Of a DNA stretch of 64,000 nt, positions 1-7,078 are shown piece after piece. The notes under the pieces are model-generated. The model was not told the origin of the DNA, made no database searches, and worked only from the letters and a program-made list of their open reading frames with translations. The translations under genes and the position numbers were made by a program. The stretch lies in contig NZ_JBKDZH010000015.1 of assembly GCF_047971185.1 (NCBI RefSeq), positions 62,001 to 126,000 of the forward strand, written 5' to 3'. Position 1 is the stretch's first letter. The number at the start of each line of letters is the position of its first letter. The DNA comes from Kluyvera sp047971185 (lineage in GTDB: Bacteria; Pseudomonadota; Gammaproteobacteria; Enterobacterales; Enterobacteriaceae).

Positions 1-223
1 ACCCAACTATCTGATGCTGCTGAGCATGGCGGCGCAGGGGCTGGGGTGGTGCGCGCTGCCCTGTGCGCTGGTGGATGAATTTGCCCGTTCGGCGGAACTG
101 ACTATGCTGGATATTGCGGGCTGGCCGATGTCGGTGTCGATCGATTTACTCTGGCATAAAGAGGCCCCTCTGGGGGCGGCGGGAAGCTGGTTGCGTGACT
201 ATCTACAGCAGGTATCGGCCTAG
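1..223 (+). CDS. LysR-family regulator, C-terminal fragment (cut by window start)
   Basis: An open frame enters from the left edge (codons in phase with position 2) and stops at 223, giving about 73 residues. The stretch GLGWCALPCALVDE, followed by a tail rich in hydrophobic residues and ending WLRDYLQQ, resembles the end of the effector-binding domain of LysR-type regulators. The DNA-binding domain lies outside the window, so the target is unknown. It runs in the same direction as yqeF, 111 bases downstream. The family assignment rests only on this short C-terminal pattern and is moderate. Confidence 0.55.
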   Translation, partial: PNYLMLLSMAAQGLGWCALPCALVDEFARSAELTMLDIAGWPMSVSIDLLWHKEAPLGAAGSWLRDYLQQVSA

Positions 224-334
224 CGCGCGCGATATGAAATTCCTTTGTGATAAGACTCACTTTTTTTAAACAATTGCGAAAAAAGTTGATAACAATCATC
301 TACTATACGCAGGTTATTTTGCGCTGAGGTTGAG

Positions 335-1522
335 ATGAAAGATGTCGTTATCGTAGGTGCTGTCCGTACGCCCATCGGCTGTTTTCAGGGGGCGCTCGCG
401 CGTCACTCTGCTGTCGAACTGGGTAGCCTGGTGATCAAGGCGTTGGTTGAGCGTAGCGGCATTGCCGGGACGTCGATCGACGAGGTGATTATTGGTCAGG
501 TCCTCACCGCGGGGACCGGGCAGAATCCGGCTCGGCAGTCTGCGATTAAAGGCGGTTTGCCGAATACCGTTTCGGCTATCACCATCAACGACGTTTGCGG
601 CTCGGGCCTGAAGGCGCTGCACCTGGCGACGCAGGCGATTCAATGCGGCGAAGCGGATGTGGTGATCGCCGGCGGGCAAGAAAATATGAGCCGCGCGCCG
701 CACGTGCTGACCGACAGCCGCACCGGCGCGCAGTTGGGCAATAGCCAGCTGATCGATAGCCTGGTGCACGACGGCCTGTGGGATGCCTTCAACGATTATC
801 ATATGGGCGTGACGGCGGAAAACCTGGCGCGTGAATACGGCATCAGCCGTGAGCAGCAGGATGCCTGGGCGTTAAGCTCACAGCACAAGGCCCGTAAGGC
901 TATCGACTCGGGCCGTTTTCGCGATGAAATCGTGCCGGTGATCAACCCGCAGCCGGGCGGCAATCCGCAGGTCGTTGATACCGATGAGCAGCCGCAAACC
1001 GACGCCAGCGCCGAAGCGCTGGCGCGGCTAAGCCCGTCCTTCGACCACGCTGGCTCGGTAACGGCAGGTAACGCTTCGTCGATTAACGACGGCGCGGCGG
1101 CGGTGCTGATGATGAGCGAAAGCAAAGCGCTGGAGCTGGGGCTGCCAATTCTGGCGCGGATCCGCGCCTTTGCCAGCGTGGGGGTCGATCCCGCGTTGAT
1201 GGGGATTGCGCCAGTTTATGCCACCCGCCGCTGCCTGGAGCGCGCCGGATGGCAGCTGAACGACGTCGATTTAATTGAGGCCAACGAAGCTTTCGCCGCG
1301 CAGGCGATTTCGGTGGGCAGAATGCTGGAATGGAATGAGCAAAAGGTTAACGTCAACGGCGGCGCGATCGCGCTGGGGCATCCTATCGGCGCATCGGGCT
1401 GCCGAATTCTCGTCTCGCTGGTGCACGAGATGATTAAACGTGATGCGCGTAAAGGACTGGCAACGCTGTGCATCGGCGGCGGTCAGGGCGTCGCTCTTGC
1501 CGTCGAGCGAGACATGCAGTAA
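335..1522 (+). CDS. yqeF: Acetyl-CoA acetyltransferase (thiolase) YqeF
   Basis: Thiolase of 395 residues, the usual length for the family. Such enzymes condense two acetyl-CoA to acetoacetyl-CoA or catalyse the reverse cleavage in the cytoplasm. The nucleophilic cysteine is in NDVCGSG (Cys88). The C-terminal half holds GGAIALGHPIGASG with the catalytic histidine and CIGGGQG with the second cysteine, so the active site looks complete. The start follows GAGGTTGAG. In E. coli yqeF also lies beside kduI-kduD, which supports the orthology; its physiological substrate there is not well defined. The gene stands alone and ends in a strong intrinsic terminator. Confidence 0.9.
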   Translation: MKDVVIVGAVRTPIGCFQGALARHSAVELGSLVIKALVERSGIAGTSIDEVIIGQVLTAGTGQNPARQSAIKGGLPNTVSAITINDVCGSGLKALHLATQAIQCGEADVVIAGGQENMSRAPHVLTDSRTGAQLGNSQLIDSLVHDGLWDAFNDYHMGVTAENLAREYGISREQQDAWALSSQHKARKAIDSGRFRDEIVPVINPQPGGNPQVVDTDEQPQTDASAEALARLSPSFDHAGSVTAGNASSINDGAAAVLMMSESKALELGLPILARIRAFASVGVDPALMGIAPVYATRRCLERAGWQLNDVDLIEANEAFAAQAISVGRMLEWNEQKVNVNGGAIALGHPIGASGCRILVSLVHEMIKRDARKGLATLCIGGGQGVALAVERDMQ

Positions 1523-1559
1523 TTCCGCTTTAGTTTTCCCCTTACTTTTTTGCCTTTCA

Positions 1560-1587
1560 GAAAGACCTCATTCGAGGTCTTTTTTGT
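1560..1587 (+). terminator. Intrinsic terminator after yqeF
   Basis: AAAGACCTC and GAGGTCTTT form a perfect stem with a short loop, followed by a run of T. It lies 38 bases after the yqeF stop codon. Confidence 0.9.
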
Positions 1588-1919
1588 TTAAATACGCCTG
1601 GTTATGAGTTCAGGAAAGTATTTATGTCTAGTTTCTTCCTTTGTGTATTTATTTTTATTTGTGTCACATGTAAGCGATATGAATGAGTAAATGCTTAGCT
1701 GAATCATTGATGAAACATAAATTATTACTATTGCTAAGAATAACTAGCGTTACTTGTTTCTTGGTAAGTCTATGTAAATTAAGTAAATTAAGTAAATTAT
1801 AGAAAATTAAATTAATTATAAATAAAGATTTGTGATCTGAGTTTTATTTTTTAAGGGTTATGTCTGTTTTTTGTTGAGCTTTATCACGTCCTCTTTGTGC
1901 CAATATTTCTGAAACAAAT

Positions 1920-1941
1920 AATTACGATCTCGATCACTAAA
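1920..1941. promoter_or_regulatory. Probable CRP site upstream of kdgM
   Basis: The core CGATCTCGATCAC matches the CRP consensus TGTGATCTAGATCACA at most central positions, including GATC-T-GATCAC. The site lies about 70 bases before the kdgM start. CRP activation is known for pectin genes in soft-rot enterobacteria; here it is inferred from the motif. Confidence 0.6.
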
Positions 1942-1977
1942 ATGGAAATTTGGAAAAAATAAAATCCAATTTCATAA

Positions 1978-1998
1978 AAAAGAAACATAATTTCAATT
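1978..1998. promoter_or_regulatory. KdgR-like operator, weak, upstream of kdgM
   Basis: The core GAAACATAATTTCAATT is a near palindrome that fits the KdgR pattern (GAAAC, three bases, GTTTC), with A instead of G in the right half. It abuts the ribosome-binding site of kdgM (GAGGGGTGG, 1998-2006). It is the weakest of the KdgR-type sites in the window. Confidence 0.45.
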
Positions 1999-2010
1999 GA
2001 GGGGTGGCAA

Positions 2011-2727
2011 ATGTTAAAGAAAACTCTGGCCCTGGCCGTATTATCTGGCATGTCTTTCGCTGCATCTGCGGTAACCGTTGACCTGCGTCATGAATATATT
2101 GATAGCGGTTCCAACGCCGACCGTGTTGCGGTATCTCATCGATTTGATAACGGTCTTGGTTTTGGCGTGGAAGCAAAATGGAAAACGGGTGGTGATACTG
2201 ATAAACAGGATCGTCCGTTTAACGAAATGGTGGGTAATGGTCACGAAGAATCCATTAACTGGCGCTGGAAGGCGACGGAGAATTTTGCCCTGAACCCAGG
2301 CTTTAATATTGAAAGTAAAGATAGCTTCTCCATCTATAAACCGTATCTGCACGCGCAGTACAGCTTCGATAACGGTTTTTATGTGGCGGCGCGTTACCGC
2401 TATGAATATACCCGCGTACCGGCCACTTCAAGCAACGGCGGCGGCGTAGATGATAAAGTTAATAAAGTGGATACCTGGGTTGGCTGGGCGATGGGCGACT
2501 GGCGCGTGGAGCTGAACTACGTTTACGCGCGTAGTACCGTTGCCGACGATAACCATAAGAGTCTGTATCGTAACGATAATAAACCGTACAGCACTGAATA
2601 TAACGCGAAGATGGCCTACAAGTGGGATAAAAACTGGTCCCCGTACTTTGAAGTGGGCAACGTGGGCGTGAAATCCACCGATGAACGTCAGACGCGTCTG
2701 CGTGTTGGTGTGGCTTACTCCTTCTAA
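2011..2727 (+). CDS. kdgM: Oligogalacturonate-specific outer-membrane porin, KdgM family
   Basis: Protein of 238 residues with a signal peptide (residues 1-20, cleavage after FAASA). The mature start VTVDLRHEYID is typical of KdgM/NanC porins, which are small monomeric beta-barrels. Alternating aromatic and polar residues and the terminal AYSF with a final phenylalanine fit a beta-barrel inserted in the outer membrane. KdgM lets acidic pectin oligomers into the periplasm, and the ogl, kdu and tog genes nearby support this substrate over sialic acid (NanC). The start follows GAGGGGTGG at good spacing. Candidate CRP and KdgR sites precede the gene. Confidence 0.87.
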   Translation: MLKKTLALAVLSGMSFAASAVTVDLRHEYIDSGSNADRVAVSHRFDNGLGFGVEAKWKTGGDTDKQDRPFNEMVGNGHEESINWRWKATENFALNPGFNIESKDSFSIYKPYLHAQYSFDNGFYVAARYRYEYTRVPATSSNGGGVDDKVNKVDTWVGWAMGDWRVELNYVYARSTVADDNHKSLYRNDNKPYSTEYNAKMAYKWDKNWSPYFEVGNVGVKSTDERQTRLRVGVAYSF

Positions 2728-2756
2728 ATAAACAAAACCGGACCCTCATCCGTTTT

Positions 2757-2789
2757 CCCCCCGGAGCATTTGGCCGGGGGTTTTCGTTT
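2757..2789 (+). terminator. Intrinsic terminator after kdgM
   Basis: CCCCCCGG pairs with CCGGGGG around a short loop, followed by TTTTCGTTT. It begins 29 bases after the kdgM stop codon. Confidence 0.85.
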
Positions 2790-2831
2790 CTGTGGCGAAC
2801 TAAGATACTGTGCGCACTAAAAGTCCCTTCT

Positions 2832-2840
2832 CCCTTAAAA
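2832..2840. repeat. Target-site duplication, left copy
   Basis: CCCTTAAAA, identical to 3342-3350 on the other side of the 501-bp element. Confidence 0.85.
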
Positions 2841-3341
2841 CTATCTCTTATACACAAATCCTTGAAGACAGTTATTCAGCAGGAGGGAAATGTATTTAGA
2901 TTTATCACTCCGTTGCGCTCCTTTTCAGCGCTCGCCACATAAATTGTACGGGCGCAGGGAGCGCGCAAGGGGCGGCCAATCGCCGCCGCCCCCTGCACCC
3001 CCGGACTCTGGCGGCAAAATCGCCGCTTCGCGGTGCCCTCAGCTTATCCCTTTCGGCTTCGGGGCGGGCGCGAGTTCACATCCATGTGAACCACGCCCTC
3101 AGCCCACATCCCTGTGGGCTGACCCGGCCTACAGGGAACGCTTCGGCGATTTAGACGCCACTAACATCAGTGCTGTCTTTTAGTTAACAGTAAAAACCAG
3201 AGTCACTGAAACCGATGAGTCCCCCCTGGCCCGTTCACCGGTGAAAAGACGGCATGTTCCGCCTGACGTAAAGTGAACGGAACCTTTCACCTTACTGACA
3301 GATATCGGGTCTTGTCCTTCGGATTGGTGTATAAGAGACAA
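2841..3341. mobile_element. MITE-like element with Tn5/IS50-type ends, 501 bp
   Basis: The left end reads CTATCTCTTATACACAAATC. The right end, on the opposite strand, reads TTGTCTCTTATACACCAATC. These terminal inverted repeats resemble the IS50 outside end (CTGACTCTTATACACAAGT). The element is flanked by an exact 9-base direct repeat, CCCTTAAAA (2832-2840 and 3342-3350), the duplication length made by IS50. No transposase is encoded. The interior is GC-rich with several small inverted repeats, for example GTTCAC/GTGAAC and CAGCCCAC/GTGGGCTG. It is most simply a non-autonomous element mobilised in trans by an IS4-family transposase. It sits between the kdgM and ogl terminators. Confidence 0.85.
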
Positions 3342-3350
3342 CCCTTAAAA
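3342..3350. repeat. Target-site duplication, right copy
   Basis: CCCTTAAAA, identical to 2832-2840. The exact match suggests a fairly recent insertion. Confidence 0.85.
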
Positions 3351-3388
3351 AGTGAGAGGGGGTCGTCCGTGCCCCACAAATCGTAGGC

Positions 3389-3415
3389 AAAAAAAGGCCC
3401 TCCATAAAGGAGGGC
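3389..3415 (-). terminator. Intrinsic terminator after ogl (first copy)
   Basis: On the minus strand GCCCTCC-TTTAT-GGAGGGC is followed by CC and a run of seven T. It lies 35 bases past the ogl stop codon. Confidence 0.88.
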
Positions 3416-3449
3416 AAGGCCAGTTACAGAAACACTAAACTCAGAATTT

Positions 3450-4625
3450 TTATGCCTGGGTGAACTTACGTTCGGTTGGCAGCCTGGCGATATACAGCGC
3501 AGGCTTGCCGTCTTTGTCAGAGCTGAACAGCACCGCGCTGTCGTCCGGGGTAAAGGACGGGTGCGGGTGAGTCACCTGACGGCTGTTTTGTACCGTTGCC
3601 CACGAGGTGTCGTGACGAGCAATCGGGAAGTAGGCTTTTTTCGCTACGTCGAACGCATACAGATACGGATCGTTATCGATGGTGTAGCCGCTGGTGTCCT
3701 TCACGTCGACCGGGGTACCGGAGCCGTCGCCAACCAGCATCGTACCGTCGAAGTTACTCATCAGGTGAGAACAGGCCGGCATCTGCATCAGCGCTTCGTT
3801 AACGTTGTTGTCCGGGTTGAAACGGTAAATGGTACGACCCTGTTTGCCTTTCAGGTAGGAAACGTAAATCAGCGCGGAGCCGTCAGGTACCCAGAACTCG
3901 TGGGTGCAGCTTTCGCCTTCCGCATGTTCTTTGACCTTACGCACGTTAGTGCCGTCTTCGTTAACCATCCACATGCGCGCATCGACCAGATCGTGCGGGC
4001 CTTCGTGACAGAAGGCGACGGTGTTGTCGTCGAACGGACGGTAAATCGGGTGGCCGAGCCAGTTTTTCTCTTCGTGGATCACCGCGCTTTCGCCGGTTTG
4101 CAGATCGACACGCAGCAGGCGGCAGTGCGGGCCTTTATGGAAGAAGTCGTGGAACAGCTGCCAGTCGTTCAGCGGCGTCCAGTCGCTTTTGGCGATTTCA
4201 ATGCCGACCAGCTTGGTGCAGTCGCTGTTGGACACCCAGGTGCCGTAGCCAACCCAGTCGTCCGGCACGCGATACACTTCGCGCTCGGCCAGCGTTTTCA
4301 GGTTCACTCCCAGCAGGGTGCGGTCGTTTTTCACATAATAAAGAGACTTGTCGTCCGGAGACAGGAAGCCGCCAAAGGTGTTGTCGCCCGCGCCTTCGGT
4401 CAGCTGTACGGCTTCAGCGTTCGCCACATCCAGTAAGTAGTAGTTCCAATGGCCATCGAACTCACCAGCAAACAGCAGATGGCTGCCATCATTGAAGAAA
4501 CACTTCTGATAGAAGTAGTTACGATGACAGGTGACCTCTGGTGGTGTTAAGCGGGTGACCTCCGCGCCGGTGTCCGGGTCGCGGCTGACCTCATAATTCA
4601 ATTTTACCCGCATGCCTTTAGCCAT
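3450..4625 (-). CDS. ogl: Oligogalacturonate lyase (PL22), first copy
   Basis: Protein of 391 residues, near the family norm of about 388. Ogl is a cytoplasmic manganese-dependent lyase that cuts short, often unsaturated, oligogalacturonides into 5-keto-4-deoxyuronate units, which KduI then uses. Residues described for the family are all present at expected positions: the catalytic base in THEFW (His242) and the metal ligands in SHLMSN (His287) and RQVTHPHP (Gln350, His353, His355). Beta-propeller-like repeats such as GDNTFGGFLSPDD and GHPIYRPFDD are clear. The start follows AAAGGAGAGC. The gene diverges from kduI, with a KdgR-type operator at 4714-4734. A second, different copy lies at 8586-9713. 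Confidence 0.92.
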   Translation of the reverse strand: MAKGMRVKLNYEVSRDPDTGAEVTRLTPPEVTCHRNYFYQKCFFNDGSHLLFAGEFDGHWNYYLLDVANAEAVQLTEGAGDNTFGGFLSPDDKSLYYVKNDRTLLGVNLKTLAEREVYRVPDDWVGYGTWVSNSDCTKLVGIEIAKSDWTPLNDWQLFHDFFHKGPHCRLLRVDLQTGESAVIHEEKNWLGHPIYRPFDDNTVAFCHEGPHDLVDARMWMVNEDGTNVRKVKEHAEGESCTHEFWVPDGSALIYVSYLKGKQGRTIYRFNPDNNVNEALMQMPACSHLMSNFDGTMLVGDGSGTPVDVKDTSGYTIDNDPYLYAFDVAKKAYFPIARHDTSWATVQNSRQVTHPHPSFTPDDSAVLFSSDKDGKPALYIARLPTERKFTQA

Positions 4626-4713
4626 GGTGCTCTCCTTTTACTGATGCGGTCGCGAGGTGCTATCAACTTCGCTGGCCGATGTGGATGTCATTTTAAAAAT
4701 ATGGGTGTTAATT

Positions 4714-4734
4714 TATCAAAACAGCGTTTCAATG
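4714..4734. promoter_or_regulatory. KdgR-type operator upstream of ogl
   Basis: The core AAAACAGCGTTTCAATG (minus strand CATTGAAACGCTGTTTT) matches the KdgR pattern of GAAAC and GTTT(T/C) arms around three bases. It lies about 90 bases before the ogl start. Assignment to KdgR is by motif only; the regulator gene is not in the window. Confidence 0.75.
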
Positions 4735-4969
4735 TTTGTGATGCCAGACGCACTTTATGCGAAAAATCATCATTTCTGCGACTTTTTTGGTAACCCTTTC
4801 CTCATCGCGTCAAGTCTATCTTTGTTTTTTCGACATCATTTACCTCATATGAGGTATTTTTCAAAGAAATCTGTAACTGAATGAATAATAGTATTTTTTG
4901 GTTTTTCTTAATGCCGCTGAATGGCGTATTCGTGATCCCTTTTGCATTTTTGATATTAATTCACAGAAA

Positions 4970-4990
4970 AAATGAAACGATGTTTTATTT
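4970..4990. promoter_or_regulatory. KdgR-type operator upstream of kduI
   Basis: The core ATGAAACGATGTTTTATTT is close to the KdgR consensus (AATGAAAC...GTTTCATT). It lies 108 bases before the kduI start. Confidence 0.82.
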
Positions 4991-5097
4991 GCAATTGAAA
5001 ACCCATTTCATCAGGGATAAGATACGTGCATTAAGAAAGCGGAACGAAGTTTCGTTCTGTACATAGAGCATAAGACCACATTTTCCTGGAGGTTCAG

Positions 5098-5934
5098 GTG
5101 GAAGTACGACAGAGCATTCATAGCGCTCACGCTAAAACGCTGGATACGCAGGGGCTTCGCGAAGAGTTTTTAGTTGAGCAGGTATTCGTCGCCGACGAGT
5201 ACACCATGGTGTACAGCCACATCGACCGTATTATCGTTGGCGGCATTATGCCGGTAGCGAAAACCGTATCGGTTGGCGGAGAAGTGGGTAAGCAGCTGGG
5301 CGTGAGCTACTTCCTGGAGCGCCGCGAGCTGGGCGTGATTAACATTGGCGGCGCGGGCACCATCACCGTTGACGGCCAGTGCTACGAAATTGGCCACCGC
5401 GACGCGTTATACGTCGGTAAAGGGGCAAAAGAGGTGGTTTTCGCCAGCGTTGATGCGGCAAAACCGGCGAAGTTCTACTACAACTGCGCGCCGGCACACA
5501 CCGCTTACCCAACCAAAAAAGTGACGCCTGCCGACGTGGCGCCGGTCACTCTGGGTGATGACCTCACCAGTAACCGCCGCACCATCAATAAATATTTTGT
5601 GCCGGACGTGCTGGAAACCTGCCAGCTCAGCATGGGCCTGACCGAACTGGCTCCGGGCAACCTCTGGAATACCATGCCGTGCCATACCCACGAGCGCCGC
5701 ATGGAAGTCTACTTCTATTTCAACATGGATGAAGACAGCTGTGTGTTCCATATGATGGGGCAGCCGCAGGAAACGCGTCACATTGTGATGCACAACGAGC
5801 AGGCGGTGATTTCGCCGAGCTGGTCAATCCATTCGGGCGTAGGTACTAAGGCGTATACCTTCATCTGGGGGATGGTGGGTGAAAACCAGGTCTTTGATGA
5901 CATGGATCATGTAGCTGTGAAGGATCTGCGCTAG
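5098..5934 (+). CDS. kduI: 5-keto 4-deoxyuronate isomerase
   Basis: KduI of 278 residues, the same length as in E. coli. It converts 5-keto-4-deoxyuronate to 2,5-diketo-3-deoxygluconate in the cytoplasm, the step after oligogalacturonate lyase. Zinc-ligand motifs of this cupin-fold family are visible in PCHTHERRMEVY and WSIHSGVG. Translation starts at GTG, placed five bases after GGAGG; no ATG further in fits the family N-terminus. It is followed by kduD after 63 bases, and both are probably co-transcribed from the KdgR-controlled promoter. Confidence 0.97.
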   Translation: MEVRQSIHSAHAKTLDTQGLREEFLVEQVFVADEYTMVYSHIDRIIVGGIMPVAKTVSVGGEVGKQLGVSYFLERRELGVINIGGAGTITVDGQCYEIGHRDALYVGKGAKEVVFASVDAAKPAKFYYNCAPAHTAYPTKKVTPADVAPVTLGDDLTSNRRTINKYFVPDVLETCQLSMGLTELAPGNLWNTMPCHTHERRMEVYFYFNMDEDSCVFHMMGQPQETRHIVMHNEQAVISPSWSIHSGVGTKAYTFIWGMVGENQVFDDMDHVAVKDLR

Positions 5935-5997
5935 TCGCGGACAGCATGAGTTTAACGATGCCTGTCCGGTACAGGCGCTAATTACAAGGAATATAAA

Positions 5998-6759
5998 ATG
6001 ATTTTGGATTCATTCTCTCTGCAGGGCAAAGTTGCCGTGGTTACCGGTTGCGATACTGGTCTGGGTCAAGGCATGGCGCTGGGTCTGGCTGAAGCGGGCT
6101 GCGACATTGTGGGTATCAACATCGTTGAACCGACTGAAACTATCGAACGTGTGACCGCGATGGGCCGTCGTTTCCTGAGCCTGACCGCTGACCTGCGTCA
6201 GATTGACGGCATCCCGGCGCTGCTGGAGCGCGCGGTGGCGGAATTCGGCCATATCGATATCCTGGTGAACAACGCCGGCCTGATCCGTCGTGAAGACGCG
6301 ATCGACTTCAGCGAAAAAGACTGGGACGACGTTATGAACCTGAACATCAAGAGCGTGTTCTTCATGTCTCAGGCGGCAGCTAAGCACTTCATCGCGCAGG
6401 GCAAAGGCGGCAAAATCATCAACATCGCTTCTATGCTCTCCTTCCAGGGCGGTATCCGCGTTCCGTCTTACACCGCTTCCAAGAGCGGCGTAATGGGCGT
6501 TACCCGCCTGATGGCGAACGAGTGGGCGAAACACGGTATTAACGTGAACGCGATTGCACCGGGCTACATGGCCACCAACAACACCCAGCAGCTGCGTGCT
6601 GACGAAGAGCGTAGCGCGGCGATTCTCGACCGTATCCCGGCGGGTCGTTGGGGTCTGCCGAGCGACCTGATGGGGCCGATCGTGTTCCTGGCTTCCCCGG
6701 CGTCTGACTACATCAACGGCTATACCGTTGCGGTAGACGGCGGCTGGCTGGCGCGCTAA
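5998..6759 (+). CDS. kduD: 2-deoxy-D-gluconate 3-dehydrogenase / 2-keto-3-deoxygluconate-forming oxidoreductase
   Basis: Short-chain dehydrogenase of 253 residues that reduces 2,5-diketo-3-deoxygluconate to 2-keto-3-deoxygluconate with NAD(H). The cofactor motif TGCDTGLGQG lies at residues 17-26 and NNAG at 91-94. The catalytic Ser145, Tyr158 and Lys162 are all in place (IASMLS, YTASK). The start follows AAGGAATATAAA. It is the second gene of the kduI-kduD pair and ends in a strong terminator. KdgK and KdgA, which would finish the pathway, are not in this window. Confidence 0.97.
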   Translation: MILDSFSLQGKVAVVTGCDTGLGQGMALGLAEAGCDIVGINIVEPTETIERVTAMGRRFLSLTADLRQIDGIPALLERAVAEFGHIDILVNNAGLIRREDAIDFSEKDWDDVMNLNIKSVFFMSQAAAKHFIAQGKGGKIINIASMLSFQGGIRVPSYTASKSGVMGVTRLMANEWAKHGINVNAIAPGYMATNNTQQLRADEERSAAILDRIPAGRWGLPSDLMGPIVFLASPASDYINGYTVAVDGGWLAR

Positions 6760-6777
6760 TTTTTTAGCCTGCGCAAC

Positions 6778-6807
6778 AAAAAAACCTGCTTCGGCAGGTT
6801 TTTTTGT
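6778..6807 (+). terminator. Intrinsic terminator after kduD
   Basis: AAAAAAACCTGC-TTCG-GCAGGTTTTTTT is a perfect stem with a stable tetraloop and T tract, 20 bases after the stop. Confidence 0.93.
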
Positions 6808-6980
6808 GTCTGTGAAAAACACGCGTTGTATGAGATTTATCCATATTGGAATATACAAATAATCCATACTGAAATAATGATAATGCAATTATCACCTATC
6901 TGCATCGCTGGTTTTACGCACAATGCAACACCGTTAGCTTCCATCTGAAAGTCAAATGTCCATCACAAAACCACATGTTG

Positions 6981-6996
6981 TAGCAATATTATCCAT
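6981..6996. promoter_or_regulatory. AraC half site upstream of araE
   Basis: TAGCAATATTATCCAT matches TAGC-N7-TCCAT, the AraC I1-type half site, about 83 bases before the araE start. AraC-arabinose is the known activator of araE in E. coli. The motif assignment is an inference from sequence. Confidence 0.7.
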
Positions 6997-7078
6997 GTTA
7001 ATGACCTTTCCCGCCTGACGCTCAAGCCCGGCAATCTCTTACTTTCGTGGTATGGCTTACTCTGTCTGGCAGGAAAAT

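Larger units (their letters stand above)
1523..2010. other. Intergenic region yqeF-kdgM
   Basis: A 488-base AT-rich stretch with no credible gene. It begins with the yqeF terminator. The right half is the kdgM promoter region, with a CRP-like site at 1920-1941 and a KdgR-like palindrome at 1978-1998. The middle part (about 1600-1900) has many TAAATTA-type tracts and shows nothing else I can name. Confidence 0.6.
4626..5097. other. Divergent promoter region ogl / kduI
   Basis: A 472-base AT-rich region between two divergent genes. It carries two good KdgR-type palindromes, one nearer ogl and one nearer kduI. A CRP-like half site TTTGTGATGCC lies around 4735. Two short open frames (4657-4884 and 4881-5066) have no ribosome-binding site or recognisable content and are not called as genes. 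Confidence 0.65.
6760..7078. other. Intergenic region kduD-araE
   Basis: A 319-base region holding the kduD terminator and then the araE control region. Three AraC-like half sites with the element TCCAT(A) are seen, at 6829-6845, 6852-6868 and 6981-6996. Nothing else is recognised. Confidence 0.55.

Noticed and set aside
224..334. Fur-box-like TGATAACAATCAT before yqeF
   Set aside because: Only a loose match and no iron-related gene next to it.
2890..3183. Open frame of 97 codons inside the MITE
   Set aside because: Proline- and glycine-rich composition from GC-rich repeats, no similarity to transposases recognised; AGGAGG before it may be chance.
3190..3240. Hammerhead-like GAAAC and GATGAG elements in the MITE interior
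   Set aside because: The required CUGAUGA core is not present (the sequence is CCGATGAG) and the three stems do not form.
4657..5066. Two small open frames between ogl and kduI
   Set aside because: They lie on top of KdgR-type operators in a divergent promoter region and have no ribosome-binding sites.
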